A stretch of 64,000 nucleotides of DNA. Source: Georgenia thermotolerans (lineage in GTDB: Bacteria > Actinomycetota > Actinomycetes > Actinomycetales > Actinomycetaceae). The notes beneath the pieces are model-generated. The model saw nothing but the letters and a program-made list of their open reading frames with translations. It was not told where the DNA came from and did no database searches. Location of the stretch: positions 1 through 64,000 of the forward strand of contig NZ_VUKF01000019.1 of NCBI RefSeq assembly GCF_009193185.1. Reading direction: 5' to 3'. Shown here one piece after another: positions 48,464 through 55,906 of the stretch. Made by a program: the position numbers and the translations under genes. Position 1 is the first letter of the stretch. Each line of letters opens with the position of its first letter.

Positions 48464-48494
48464 ACGATGCAAGCTCAAGTCGACTTGAGGTCAA
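48464..48494 (-). promoter_or_regulatory. SoxR box in a MerR-type promoter
   Basis: CTCAAGTCGACTTGAG (48474-48489) is a perfect 16-bp palindrome nearly identical to the core of the E. coli soxS operator. On the minus strand it lies between -35 TTGACC (48494-48489) and a -10 CATCGT (48469-48464) with a 19-bp spacer, the long spacing expected for MerR-family activation. It would drive the small genes at 48414 and 48113. Confidence 0.88.
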
Positions 48495-48566
48495 GCCGGC
48501 GCGGCCCGCGCCGGGCCGACCCGTCGCCGGCACCGACGACGGGGCCACGCCCGCTACGGTGGGCCG

Positions 48567-49001
48567 GTGCCCCCGACCGCGACGCTGACCATCGGCGAGC
48601 TCGCCGCGCGGTCCGGCGCCGCGCCGTCGGCGCTGCGGTACTACGAGTCGCGCGGGCTCATCTCCTCCGAGCGCACCGCCGGCAACCAGCGCCGCTACCC
48701 CCGGGCGATGCTGCGCCGGGTGGCCTTCATCCGCACCGCCCAGCGGGTCGGGCTCTCCCTCGAGGAGATCGCCGAGGCGCTCGCCGGGCTGCCCGAGGGC
48801 CGCGCCCCGGCGCGGGCGGACTGGGCCCGGCTCTCGGCCACCTGGCGCCCCCGCATCGACGCGCAGATCGCCCGGCTCGAGCGGCTGCGGGACAAGCTCG
48901 ACGGCTGCATCGGGTGCGGCTGCCTCAGCCTGGACCGGTGCGCGCTGAGCAACCCCGACGACGAGGTCGCCGCCCGGGGCCCGGGCGCCGTCTTCCTCTG
49001 A
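48567..49001 (+). CDS. soxR: Redox-sensing MerR-family activator SoxR
   Basis: 144 residues. N-terminal MerR helix-turn-helix (LTIGELAARSGAAPSALRYY), dimer helix, and the [2Fe-2S] cluster motif CIGCGCLSLDRC with Cys114, 117, 119 and 125, as in SoxR. Oxidation of the cluster by redox-cycling compounds switches on target promoters. A SoxR box lies 78 bases upstream on the divergent promoter. A -10-like TACGGT six bases before GTG 48567 suggests a leaderless own transcript. Confidence 0.95.
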   Translation: MPPTATLTIGELAARSGAAPSALRYYESRGLISSERTAGNQRRYPRAMLRRVAFIRTAQRVGLSLEEIAEALAGLPEGRAPARADWARLSATWRPRIDAQIARLERLRDKLDGCIGCGCLSLDRCALSNPDDEVAARGPGAVFL

Positions 49002-49048
49002 GACCGGTTCAGCGGCACAGCGGTGCCGCCGCCGGCACATGGGCAAGC

Positions 49049-49086
49049 GACAGGACCGCCGACCCGTGCGGGTCGACGGTCCTGTC
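49049..49086. terminator. Bidirectional terminator after soxR
   Basis: GACAGGACCG-C-CGACCC pairs with GGGTCG-A-CGGTCCTGTC around GTGC: a 16-bp stem with one mismatch. It lies between soxR and the convergent small gene ending at 49095. Confidence 0.85.
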
Positions 49087-49094
49087 GGTCCGGC

Positions 49095-49232
49095 TCACAG
49101 GCCGGCGTTGCGGTGACGCCGCAAGTAGATGGTCGAGCGTCGCTCGCGCGAGGCGCCACGGCGCCGGTGCGCCGCCTCTGCCTCGCGGATGAGGTCGAGC
49201 GCCCGAAGGTCGTGCAGCTCCAGCCAGTTCAT
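49095..49232 (-). CDS. Small WLxLH-LIREA family protein, copy 2
   Basis: 45 residues, beginning MNWLELHDLRALDLIREAEA, then an Arg-rich tail. CGGAGAAG precedes the ATG. It overlaps the stop of the 37-codon gene upstream (ATGA), so translation is coupled. Paralogue of the protein at 47967. The predicted amphipathic helix plus basic tail could bind nucleic acid, membrane or a protein partner; function unknown. Confidence 0.65.
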   Translation of the reverse strand: MNWLELHDLRALDLIREAEAAHRRRGASRERRSTIYLRRHRNAGL

Positions 49233-49342
49233 CTGCTTCTCCGTCTCATGTACTGCTGCTTGGTCACGGGAGCGCGGTACGGGGTGGGCATCTTGGCCAC
49301 CGGCGCGCCCCGCCGGGTGGTGCGAGCGGTGCGAGGATCCAT
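49229..49342 (-). CDS. Very small basic protein coupled to the WLxLH gene
   Basis: 37 residues, strongly basic, beginning MDPRTARTTRRGAPVAKMPT and ending in MRRRSR. A strong Shine-Dalgarno sequence (GAGGAAGGA) lies six bases before the ATG at 49342. Its TGA overlaps the next ATG. The last codons use rare AGA three times because they also form the ribosome-binding site of the next gene. It may be a leader peptide controlling that gene rather than a functional protein. Confidence 0.5.
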   Translation of the reverse strand: MDPRTARTTRRGAPVAKMPTPYRAPVTKQQYMRRRSR

Positions 49343-49507
49343 GGGTGTCCTTCCTCCGGTGGGACCCAGCGCCGGGCGGTCGCTGGGAGAGCGGGGCGCG
49401 TCGATGCGCGCGCGGTCGCGGCCCGCGGGGGGTGCGGGGCGTGATCGAGGGGGTGCGGTGGAGGCCGCGTGGCGGGACGTCGGCGGAGGCGTCCCCCGCC
49501 GGATGCG

Positions 49508-49624
49508 TCAGGCGGTCGTCATGCGGGCGCTGCCCGCGATGCCGGCGGGGGCGACCCCGCGGACGGCGCAGCCGACGACCTCGCTGCCGGTGCGGCACAC
49601 GATCTCGAGGTGGTCGGTGAACAT
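49508..49624 (-). CDS. Possible 38-residue protein
   Basis: A short frame beginning MFTDHLEIVCRTGSEVVGCA with almost all third positions G or C. The ribosome-binding site is weak (GAGG three bases upstream). It lies 73 bp from the divergent threonine dehydratase start and 166 bp before the small-gene pair. It contains two Cys; no family recognised. Confidence 0.4.
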   Translation of the reverse strand: MFTDHLEIVCRTGSEVVGCAVRGVAPAGIAGSARMTTA

Positions 49625-49696
49625 GACCTCATCCCACCAGGGGGCCGCCGCGGGCCGCAACGTATTTTCCGGCGTCGTCGGTGGTTGACTCCTCGC

Positions 49697-50671
49697 ATGG
49701 CCGACCTGCCCACCTACGACGACGTCCGCGCGGCCGCCGACCGCCTGCGCGGCCATGCCCACCGCACCCCGGTGCTCACCTCCCGCCGGCTGGACGCCGA
49801 GCTCGGGCTGCGGGTGTTCGTCAAGGCCGAGAACTTCCAGCGGGTCGGCGCCTTCAAGTTCCGCGGCGCGTTCAACGCGCTCTCGTGCTTCACCCCCGAG
49901 CAGCGCCGCGCCGGGGTGGTGGCCTACTCCTCGGGCAACCACGCCCAGGCGGTCGCCCTCGCCGCCCGGCTGCTCGACGTCCCGGCCACGATCGTCATGC
50001 CGCTGGACTCCCCGGCGAGCAAGCTCGCCGCCACCCGCGGCTACGGCGCGGAGGTGGTCACCTACGACCGCTACACCGAGGACCGCGAGGAGATCGGCCG
50101 GGTGCTGGCCGCCGAGCGAGGCCTGACCCTCGTCCCGCCCTACGACCACCCCGACGTCATCGCCGGGCAGGGCACCGCCGCCCAGGAGCTGCTCGAGGAG
50201 GTCGGCGCGCTCGACGCCGTCGTCGCCCCGCTCGGCGGCGGCGGGCTGCTCGCCGGCACCGCGCTGGCCACCCGGGCGCTGAGCCCGGGCGCCCGCGTGT
50301 ACGGGGTGGAGCCGGCGGCCGGCGACGACGGCCGGCGCTCGCTGGCCGAGGGGCGCATCGTCCACATCGACGCGCCGCGCACGATCGCCGACGGCGCGCA
50401 GACGCAGCACCTCGGCGAGCTGACCTTCCCCATCCTGCGCCGCGAGGTCACCGCCGTCCTGACCGCCACCGACGCCGAGCTGGTCGCGGGCATGCGCACG
50501 TTCGCCGCGACGCTCAAGATCGTCGTCGAACCCACCGGCGCCCTCGGCCTGGCGGGGCTGCGCCAGCTCGCCCCCGAGCTGGCCGGCAAGCGCGTGGGCG
50601 TCATCGTCACCGGCGGCAACGTCGACCTCGACCGCTACGCCGCCCTGCTCGGCGGGTCGCTTCCGGCCTGA
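49697..50671 (+). CDS. Threonine/serine dehydratase-like PLP enzyme (or serine racemase)
   Basis: 324 residues, fold-type II PLP enzyme. PLP lysine in VGAFKFRGAFNA, phosphate-binding loop PLGGGGLLAG, YSSGNHAQAVALAARLLDVP, and C-terminal VIVTGGNVDLDRY. There is no regulatory ACT domain, so it is the short catabolic/racemase form (TdcB or serine racemase-like). It deaminates threonine/serine to 2-oxo acids or interconverts D/L-serine. Start ATG 49697. Confidence 0.92.
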   Translation: MADLPTYDDVRAAADRLRGHAHRTPVLTSRRLDAELGLRVFVKAENFQRVGAFKFRGAFNALSCFTPEQRRAGVVAYSSGNHAQAVALAARLLDVPATIVMPLDSPASKLAATRGYGAEVVTYDRYTEDREEIGRVLAAERGLTLVPPYDHPDVIAGQGTAAQELLEEVGALDAVVAPLGGGGLLAGTALATRALSPGARVYGVEPAAGDDGRRSLAEGRIVHIDAPRTIADGAQTQHLGELTFPILRREVTAVLTATDAELVAGMRTFAATLKIVVEPTGALGLAGLRQLAPELAGKRVGVIVTGGNVDLDRYAALLGGSLPA

Positions 50672-50695
50672 GCGCACCGCCCGTACCGTGCGGGC

Positions 50696-51028
50696 ATGAG
50701 CCTCACCCCGCACTGCGTCACCTTCGACGCCGAGGACGCCCTGCGCCTCGCCCGGTTCTGGTCCGCCGCCCTCGGCAAGCCGGTGCGCGACGGCGGGACG
50801 GTCGACTTCGCCGTCGTCGACGACGGCGCGTACCTGTTCATCAAGGTGCCCGAGGCCAAGACCGCCAAGAACCGCATGCACCTCGACCTCGACGCCGAGG
50901 ACCGCGAGGCCGAGGTCCAGCGCCTGGTGGCACTGGGCGCCACCCGCCTGGGCGACCACGACGACGGCACCCGGTGGACCGTCATGGCCGACCCCGAGGG
51001 CAACGAGTTCTGCATCCTGCAGAGCTGA
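50696..51028 (+). CDS. VOC/glyoxalase-like protein
   Basis: 110 residues, single vicinal-oxygen-chelate unit of the actinobacterial glyoxalase-like (DUF-type) group: VTFDAEDALRLARFWSAALG, VPEAKTAKNRMHLDL and WTVMADPEGNEFCIL. Metal ligands would be His near residue 5, Glu/His in the middle and Glu at EGNEF. Function unknown. Confidence 0.88.
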   Translation: MSLTPHCVTFDAEDALRLARFWSAALGKPVRDGGTVDFAVVDDGAYLFIKVPEAKTAKNRMHLDLDAEDREAEVQRLVALGATRLGDHDDGTRWTVMADPEGNEFCILQS

Positions 51029-51056
51029 GGCGCCGCGCCTGGCGCGGGCGCACCGA

Positions 51057-51079
51057 CCCGCCGGGCGCGGCCCGGCGGG
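51057..51079 (+). terminator. Hairpin after the VOC gene
   Basis: CCCGCCGGGC (51057-51066) and GCCCGGCGGG (51070-51079) around GCG, 29 bases past the stop. Confidence 0.6.
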
Positions 51080-51097
51080 CGATGGTAGGCAGGGGAC

Positions 51098-51319
51098 ATG
51101 TCCCAGGCACAGCCGTTCCAGCCGAACCTGCACCCCGACCGCGAGGGCGTCCCCGCCGCCGACCTCGGCCCCGGCGCGCCCGACGCCGCCCCCGGCTTCG
51201 GCATCGGGGGCGAGGACCCCGACGTGATCGAGGAGGCCGAGCGCGGCAAGCCGGCCGACGACGCGCCCGCCGACGACGCCGAACGGGACGGCGACCAGGA
51301 CGATATCCCCGCCTCCTGA
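51098..51319 (+). CDS. Small acidic disordered protein
   Basis: 73 residues, rich in Asp, Pro, Ala and Gly with no predicted fold. It starts MSQAQPFQPNLHPDREGVPA and ends DGDQDDIPAS. GGCAGGGGAC lies upstream of ATG 51098. Codon use is normal for the genome. No family recognised. Confidence 0.6.
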   Translation: MSQAQPFQPNLHPDREGVPAADLGPGAPDAAPGFGIGGEDPDVIEEAERGKPADDAPADDAERDGDQDDIPAS

Positions 51320-51354
51320 CCCATCCGAGGCGGGACGACCGAGAGGACGCAGCC

Positions 51355-52200
51355 GTGCCGAGCCCCACGATCGCCGTCACCGGCGCGACCGGCCGGCTCG
51401 GCGGACGGGTCGCCCGCCGGCTCGCCGCCGCCGGGGTGCCGCAGCGGCTGCTGGTGCGCGACCCCGCGCGGGCCCCGCGGCTGCCCGGCGCCGACGTGGC
51501 GGTCGCCGGCTACGACGACGGCCCGGCCGTCGAGGCGGCCCTGCGCGGGGTGCCGACCGTGCTCCTGGTCTCCGCGAGCGAGTCGCCCGACCGGCTGCGC
51601 CAGCACGAGACCTTCATCGACGCCGCGGCCGCCGCCGGGGTCGAGCGGATCGTCTACATCTCCTTCTACGGCGCCGCGCCGGACGCGACGTTCACCCACG
51701 CCCGCCTGCACTGGGCCACCGAGCAGCACCTGCGCGCCTCCGGCCTGGCCTTCGTGGCCCTGCGCGACAACCTCTACCTCGACTTCATGCCCGCGCTCAT
51801 GGGCGACGACGACGTCATCCGCGGCCCCGCCGGCGACGGCCGCGTCTCCGCCGTCGCCCAGGACGACATCGCCGACGTCGCCGCCGCCGTCCTGCGCGAC
51901 CCGGCCCCGCACGACGGTCAGGTCTACGACCTCACCGGCCCCGAGGAGCTGACCCTCACCGAGGCCGCGGCCATCCTCTCCGCCCACCTGGGCCGCGAGA
52001 TCCGCTTCCACGACGAGACCGTGGAGGAGGCCTACGCCTCCCGCGCGGGCTACGGCGCCCCCGCCTGGGAGGTGGACGGCTGGGTGAGCACCTACACCGC
52101 CATCGCGGCGGGGGAGATGGCCGGCGTCTCCGACGTCGTCCCGCGGCTGACCGGCCACCCCGCCACCGCGCTCGCCGAGCTCCTGGCCCGCGCGGGCTAG
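51355..52200 (+). CDS. NmrA-like NAD(P)-binding protein (quinone oxidoreductase 2-like)
   Basis: 281 residues from GTG 51355 with GAGAGGA upstream. Atypical SDR: nucleotide site IAVTGATGRLGGRVARRLAA, VSASESPDRLRQHETFIDAA, VERIVYISFYGA. It resembles QorB/NmrA proteins that reduce quinones or sense NADP+. SoxR regulons in actinomycetes include such reductases, but no SoxR box is seen here. Confidence 0.88.
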   Translation: MPSPTIAVTGATGRLGGRVARRLAAAGVPQRLLVRDPARAPRLPGADVAVAGYDDGPAVEAALRGVPTVLLVSASESPDRLRQHETFIDAAAAAGVERIVYISFYGAAPDATFTHARLHWATEQHLRASGLAFVALRDNLYLDFMPALMGDDDVIRGPAGDGRVSAVAQDDIADVAAAVLRDPAPHDGQVYDLTGPEELTLTEAAAILSAHLGREIRFHDETVEEAYASRAGYGAPAWEVDGWVSTYTAIAAGEMAGVSDVVPRLTGHPATALAELLARAG

Positions 52201-52201
52201 G

Positions 52202-52990
52202 TCAGCCGCGCTTGCGGAGCAGGGCCTGCAGCTCGGCGAGCGTGGCACGCTGCTGGTCGAGCAGCTGGGACATCTGGTCGATCCGCTGCTGCGCCTCGCG
52301 CAGCGTCGCAGGCGTCTCCGCCGTGGGCTGCGTTCGGTGCGGGGTCAGGAAGAAGTTCGCCAGCCAGCCGGTCAGGGTGCCGAAGATGCCGACGCCGACC
52401 ACGATGATGCCGACGCCGAGCGCCCGGGCCGAGTTGCCGACCGGATACGTGTCGCCGTAGCCGACGGTCGACATCGTGACGATCGTGTACCACAGGGCAT
52501 CCGAGGCCGTGGTGATGTTGGCGGCGGGCTGGGCGTGCTCCAGGCGCAGCATGCCCAGGCTGCCGAACTCCAGCACGAGGACGCCGATGAACAGCACGGT
52601 GAACAGGGCGCTGCCGGCGCGGTCGGAGAGCAGGCTGCGGCCGATGTTGACAGCTCCGTAGCGGCGCAACAGCCGGATCACGCGGACCAGCCGGAACACC
52701 CGCAGGACCTTGACCTGGGGGAAGGGCAGGCTCGCGAGGAGGTCGGCCCAGCCGAACTGGCGCAGGAAGTATCCCGAGCGCGAGGGGGCTCGGCGCAGGC
52801 GGGCCGCGAAGTCGACCAGGAAGACGATGCTGAGCAGCAGGTCGATGGCTTCGACGACCGTCTGGGTCGCACGATCCCGGAGCAGGACCACCAGCACGAG
52901 GTTGACCAGCGACAGGATCGACAGCGCCCCGACGAAGATCTCGTACCCGGTGTTCCCCAGCTCGCGGTGGGCCGCGGTGGTGCCGGTCAT
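52202..52990 (-). CDS. Voltage-gated potassium channel
   Basis: 262 residues from ATG 52990, chosen for AGGAGGG six bases upstream. Six helices: S4 carries regularly spaced Arg (RVFRLVRVIRLLRRYG), the pore has selectivity filter TMSTVGYGD, and a C-terminal coiled coil (LREAQQRIDQMSQLLDQQRA) should tetramerise the channel. A Kv-type K+ channel in the cell membrane. Together with the KimA-like gene it shows K+ handling in the window, but the two are 35 kb apart. Confidence 0.94.
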   Translation of the reverse strand: MTGTTAAHRELGNTGYEIFVGALSILSLVNLVLVVLLRDRATQTVVEAIDLLLSIVFLVDFAARLRRAPSRSGYFLRQFGWADLLASLPFPQVKVLRVFRLVRVIRLLRRYGAVNIGRSLLSDRAGSALFTVLFIGVLVLEFGSLGMLRLEHAQPAANITTASDALWYTIVTMSTVGYGDTYPVGNSARALGVGIIVVGVGIFGTLTGWLANFFLTPHRTQPTAETPATLREAQQRIDQMSQLLDQQRATLAELQALLRKRG

Positions 52991-53162
52991 TCTCATCCCT
53001 CCTCGCCGCGCCTGTCGGAGACCGGTCGCCACCAACCCGACCGAGAGGGGCTCGGTCGGGCCGGGGTGCGGGAACGGGCATGGACTTCCGCGGTCTCCCG
53101 CCCCTGCGCCACCGGCCACGCCGATCGTCCTGCGCGAGGACTCCCTTGGCGAGGGACGGGGG

Positions 53163-54035
53163 TCAGGACCGCGGAGCGGCGGGCAGCTCCCGGCGGGCGG
53201 GGAGGCGCCGTCCGAGGAGGCCGTGGCGCGGGCTGAACAGGTAGACGAGGGCGAAGATGGCGCCCTGGACGACGATGACGAGCGGGCCGGAGGCGGCGTC
53301 GACCCAGTAGCTGAGGTAGATCCCGGTCACCGCGCACAGGGCGGAGATGACGGGGGCGATGAGGAGCATGCGGCCGAAGCGGTTGGTGAGCAGGTGGGCG
53401 GTGGCGCCGGGGATGATGAGCATGGCGACGACCAGGATGACGCCGACGACCTGGAGCGCGGCGGTGGCGACCAGGGCGAGGAGCCCGAGGAGCAGGGCGC
53501 CGAGGAGGCGGGGGCTGAGGCCGATCGCGTGGGCGTGGCTGGGGTCGAAGGCGTAGAGGGTGAGGTCGCGGCGCTTGAGCATCAGGACGGCGAAGGCGAC
53601 GGCGGCGAGGATGGTGATCTGGAGCATGTCGGCGCGGGAGACGCCGAGGATGTTGCCGAAGATGATGTGGACCAGGTCGGTCTGGCTGGGCGTGACGGAG
53701 ATGAGCACGAGCCCGGCGGCGAAGAACGTGGTGAACACGATCCCGATCGCGGCGTCCTCCTTGACCCGGCTGGTGCCGCGGATCGCGCCGATGAGGGCGA
53801 CGGCGAGCAGGCCGGACACGAGCGCGCCGAGGGCGAACGGCGCGCCGAGGACGTAGGCGATGGCGACCCCGGGCAGGACGGCGTGGGAGACGGCGTCGCC
53901 CATGAGGGACCAGCCGACCAGGACGAGCCAGCACGACAGCACGGCGCAGACGATCGCGGCGATGATCGTGGTGGCCAGGGCGCGGACCATGAAGTCGTAC
54001 TGCAGGGGTTCGAGGAGGAGGTCGAGGGCGTTCAT
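53163..54035 (-). CDS. Mn/Zn ABC transporter permease (ABC-3 family)
   Basis: 290 residues, eight helices. LVGWSLMGDAVSHAVLPGVA and VGVILVVAMLIIPGATAHLL are diagnostic for ZnuB/MntB/TroC permeases. It overlaps the ATPase gene by four bases. Last gene of the importer operon. Confidence 0.95.
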   Translation of the reverse strand: MNALDLLLEPLQYDFMVRALATTIIAAIVCAVLSCWLVLVGWSLMGDAVSHAVLPGVAIAYVLGAPFALGALVSGLLAVALIGAIRGTSRVKEDAAIGIVFTTFFAAGLVLISVTPSQTDLVHIIFGNILGVSRADMLQITILAAVAFAVLMLKRRDLTLYAFDPSHAHAIGLSPRLLGALLLGLLALVATAALQVVGVILVVAMLIIPGATAHLLTNRFGRMLLIAPVISALCAVTGIYLSYWVDAASGPLVIVVQGAIFALVYLFSPRHGLLGRRLPARRELPAAPRS

Positions 54036-54772
54036 GCGATGTGCGCCTGGTCGAGGACGTCGAGCCCGAAGGTGAGGGCGAGATGGTCCGGGCGCAGGGC
54101 CTCGCCCACGGGGCCGTGGAAGAGGACGCGGCGCAGCAGGAGGACGGCCTCGTCCGCGAGCTGCGGGAGGGCCTGGAGGTCGTGGGTGGAGACCAGGACG
54201 GTCCGCCCGTCGGCCGCCAGCTCGCGCAGGAGCCGGACGAGGGTGGCCTCGGAGCGCTTGTCGACGCCGGCGAAGGGCTCGTCCAGCAGGAGGATCTGGG
54301 CGCCCTGGGCGATGGCGCGGGCTAGGAAGGCCCGCTTGCGCTGGCCACCGGAGAGCTGACCGATCTGCCGGTTCGCGTAGTCGGTCAGCTCCACCCGCTC
54401 CAGCGCCTGGTCGACGGCGGCTTGGTCGGCGGGACGGGCGCGCCGGGTCAGGCCCTGGCGTCCGTAGCGGCCCATCATGACCACGTCGCGCACGGAGACG
54501 GGGAAGTCCCAGTCGACGTCCTCGCTCTGGGGCACGTACCCGACCAGGCCGCGCCGGCGGGCGGTTGCGGGGTCCGCCCCCTCGAGCAGGACCCGGCCGC
54601 GGTCGGGGCGCACCAGGCCCATGACCGTCTTGAACAGGGTGGACTTGCCCGAGCCGTTCATGCCGATCAGCCCGGTCACGCGGCCCGGTGCGACGTCGAG
54701 GGTGACGCCGCCCAGGGCGAGGACCTCCCCGTAGCGGACGACGACGTCGCGCACCTGGATGGCGGCGGTCAC
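54032..54772 (-). CDS. Mn/Zn ABC transporter ATP-binding protein
   Basis: 246 residues from GTG 54772. Walker A GMNGSGKSTLFKTV, Q-loop YVPQSEDVDWDFPVSVRDVV (typical of Mn/Zn importers), signature LSGGQRKRAFLARAIAQ, Walker B ILLLDEPFAGVD, switch STHD. It overlaps both neighbours by four bases. Confidence 0.96.
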   Translation of the reverse strand: MTAAIQVRDVVVRYGEVLALGGVTLDVAPGRVTGLIGMNGSGKSTLFKTVMGLVRPDRGRVLLEGADPATARRRGLVGYVPQSEDVDWDFPVSVRDVVMMGRYGRQGLTRRARPADQAAVDQALERVELTDYANRQIGQLSGGQRKRAFLARAIAQGAQILLLDEPFAGVDKRSEATLVRLLRELAADGRTVLVSTHDLQALPQLADEAVLLLRRVLFHGPVGEALRPDHLALTFGLDVLDQAHIA

Positions 54773-55701
54773 GATGCCCGCCCCGTGAGGCCGTCGATGA
54801 TGGCGCGCGCGTCGTAGCGGATCAGGTCCAGGTAGGTCGGGACCGGGCCGCTGGCCTCGGAGAGGGAGTCGACGTAGAGGGTCCCGCCGAAGACGGCGTC
54901 GGTGGCCTCGACGACCTGGCGCATCGGCTTGTCGGACACCGTGGACTCGCAGAAAACCGCGGGCACGTCGTTCGCCCGCACGAACTCGATCGCCGCGGCG
55001 ATCTGCTGCGGGGTGGCCTGCTGCTCGGCGTTGACCGCCCAGATGTAGCGCTCGGTCAGCCCGGTGTCGCGGGCGAGGTAGGAGAAGGCGCCCTCGCAGG
55101 TGACCAGCGCCCGCTCGTTCTCCGGCAGCGCCGACAGCTCGGCGACCAGCTCGTCGTGAACCTCCTGGAGCTCGGCCTTGTACGCCTGGGCGTTGGCGGT
55201 GAAGTCCGCGGCGTGCGCGGGGGCGAGGTCGCTCAGCGCCGCGGCGATGTTGTCGACGTAGACCTGGACGTTGAGCGGGCTCATCCAGGCGTGCGGGTTC
55301 GGCTTGCCGGCGTAGGCGTCCTCGGTGATGTCCATCGCCTCGACCCCCTCGGAGACGACGACGTGCGGGATGTCGACCTCCTCGACGAACTTCTCGAACC
55401 ACGATTCAAGGTTCAGCCCGTTGTCGAGGATCAGGTCCGCGTCCGAGGCCTTGGCGATGTCGCCCGGGGTGGGCTCGTAGTGGTGAATCTCCGCCCCGAC
55501 CTTCGTGATCGACTCCACGCTCGCGTGCTCGCCGGCGACGTTGCGGGCGATGTCCGCCAGCACCGTGAACGTGGTCAGCACGACGGGGGTGTCCTCGCCG
55601 TCGAGTGCCTCCGAGGCCGGGGACTGGCTGCACCCCGCCAGTGCGAGGGCGGCCGTCGCCAGTGCGATCCTTCCGGCCCAAGGTCTGACGGATCTCGACA
55701 T
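54769..55701 (-). CDS. Mn/Zn-binding lipoprotein of ABC importer
   Basis: 310 residues from ATG 55701. Lipobox LALAGC makes it a lipoprotein. Cluster A-I fold: TTFTVLADIARNVAG, metal His in AEIHHYEPTPGD, second His in KPNPHAWMSP, Glu in VTCEGAFSYLA and a late Asp in YVDSL. The ligand pattern fits Mn2+ (or Zn2+/Fe2+); the lack of a His-rich loop argues for Mn2+. First gene of the operon behind a DtxR-type operator. Confidence 0.94.
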   Translation of the reverse strand: MSRSVRPWAGRIALATAALALAGCSQSPASEALDGEDTPVVLTTFTVLADIARNVAGEHASVESITKVGAEIHHYEPTPGDIAKASDADLILDNGLNLESWFEKFVEEVDIPHVVVSEGVEAMDITEDAYAGKPNPHAWMSPLNVQVYVDNIAAALSDLAPAHAADFTANAQAYKAELQEVHDELVAELSALPENERALVTCEGAFSYLARDTGLTERYIWAVNAEQQATPQQIAAAIEFVRANDVPAVFCESTVSDKPMRQVVEATDAVFGGTLYVDSLSEASGPVPTYLDLIRYDARAIIDGLTGRAS

Positions 55702-55732
55702 CACAGCCCTTTCTGCGGTGCAACGAAATAAG

Positions 55733-55752
55733 AGTTTCGGCTAGCCGAAACT
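55733..55752 (-). promoter_or_regulatory. DtxR/MntR-type operator of the metal importer
   Basis: AGTTTCGGCTAGCCGAAACT (55733-55752) is a perfect 20-bp palindrome, 31 bases before the ATG of the binding-protein gene. Its layout matches metal-dependent DtxR-family (MntR/IdeR) operators, with TCGG in place of the TAGG of the iron box, which favours an Mn regulator. Repression when Mn is sufficient is inferred. Confidence 0.75.
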
Positions 55753-55906
55753 TTTGGAAGCCTAGCGGCAACCCGTTGTCCGCACCACCACTGCGCCGTC
55801 CCGGTCTCGGTGTGCGGGCTGTTACGAGGCACCCGACGCGTAGCCCAGCGGGCCGTGCTGGGGGGAGCCGTCACCGGCCAGGGGGCGACGCCGTCATCGG
55901 AGCGGC

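Noticed and set aside
48266-48478. 70-codon minus-strand frame overlapping the SoxR promoter
   Set aside because: It would start upstream of the predicted transcription start inside the SoxR box region and encodes an Arg/Pro/Gly-rich shadow translation.
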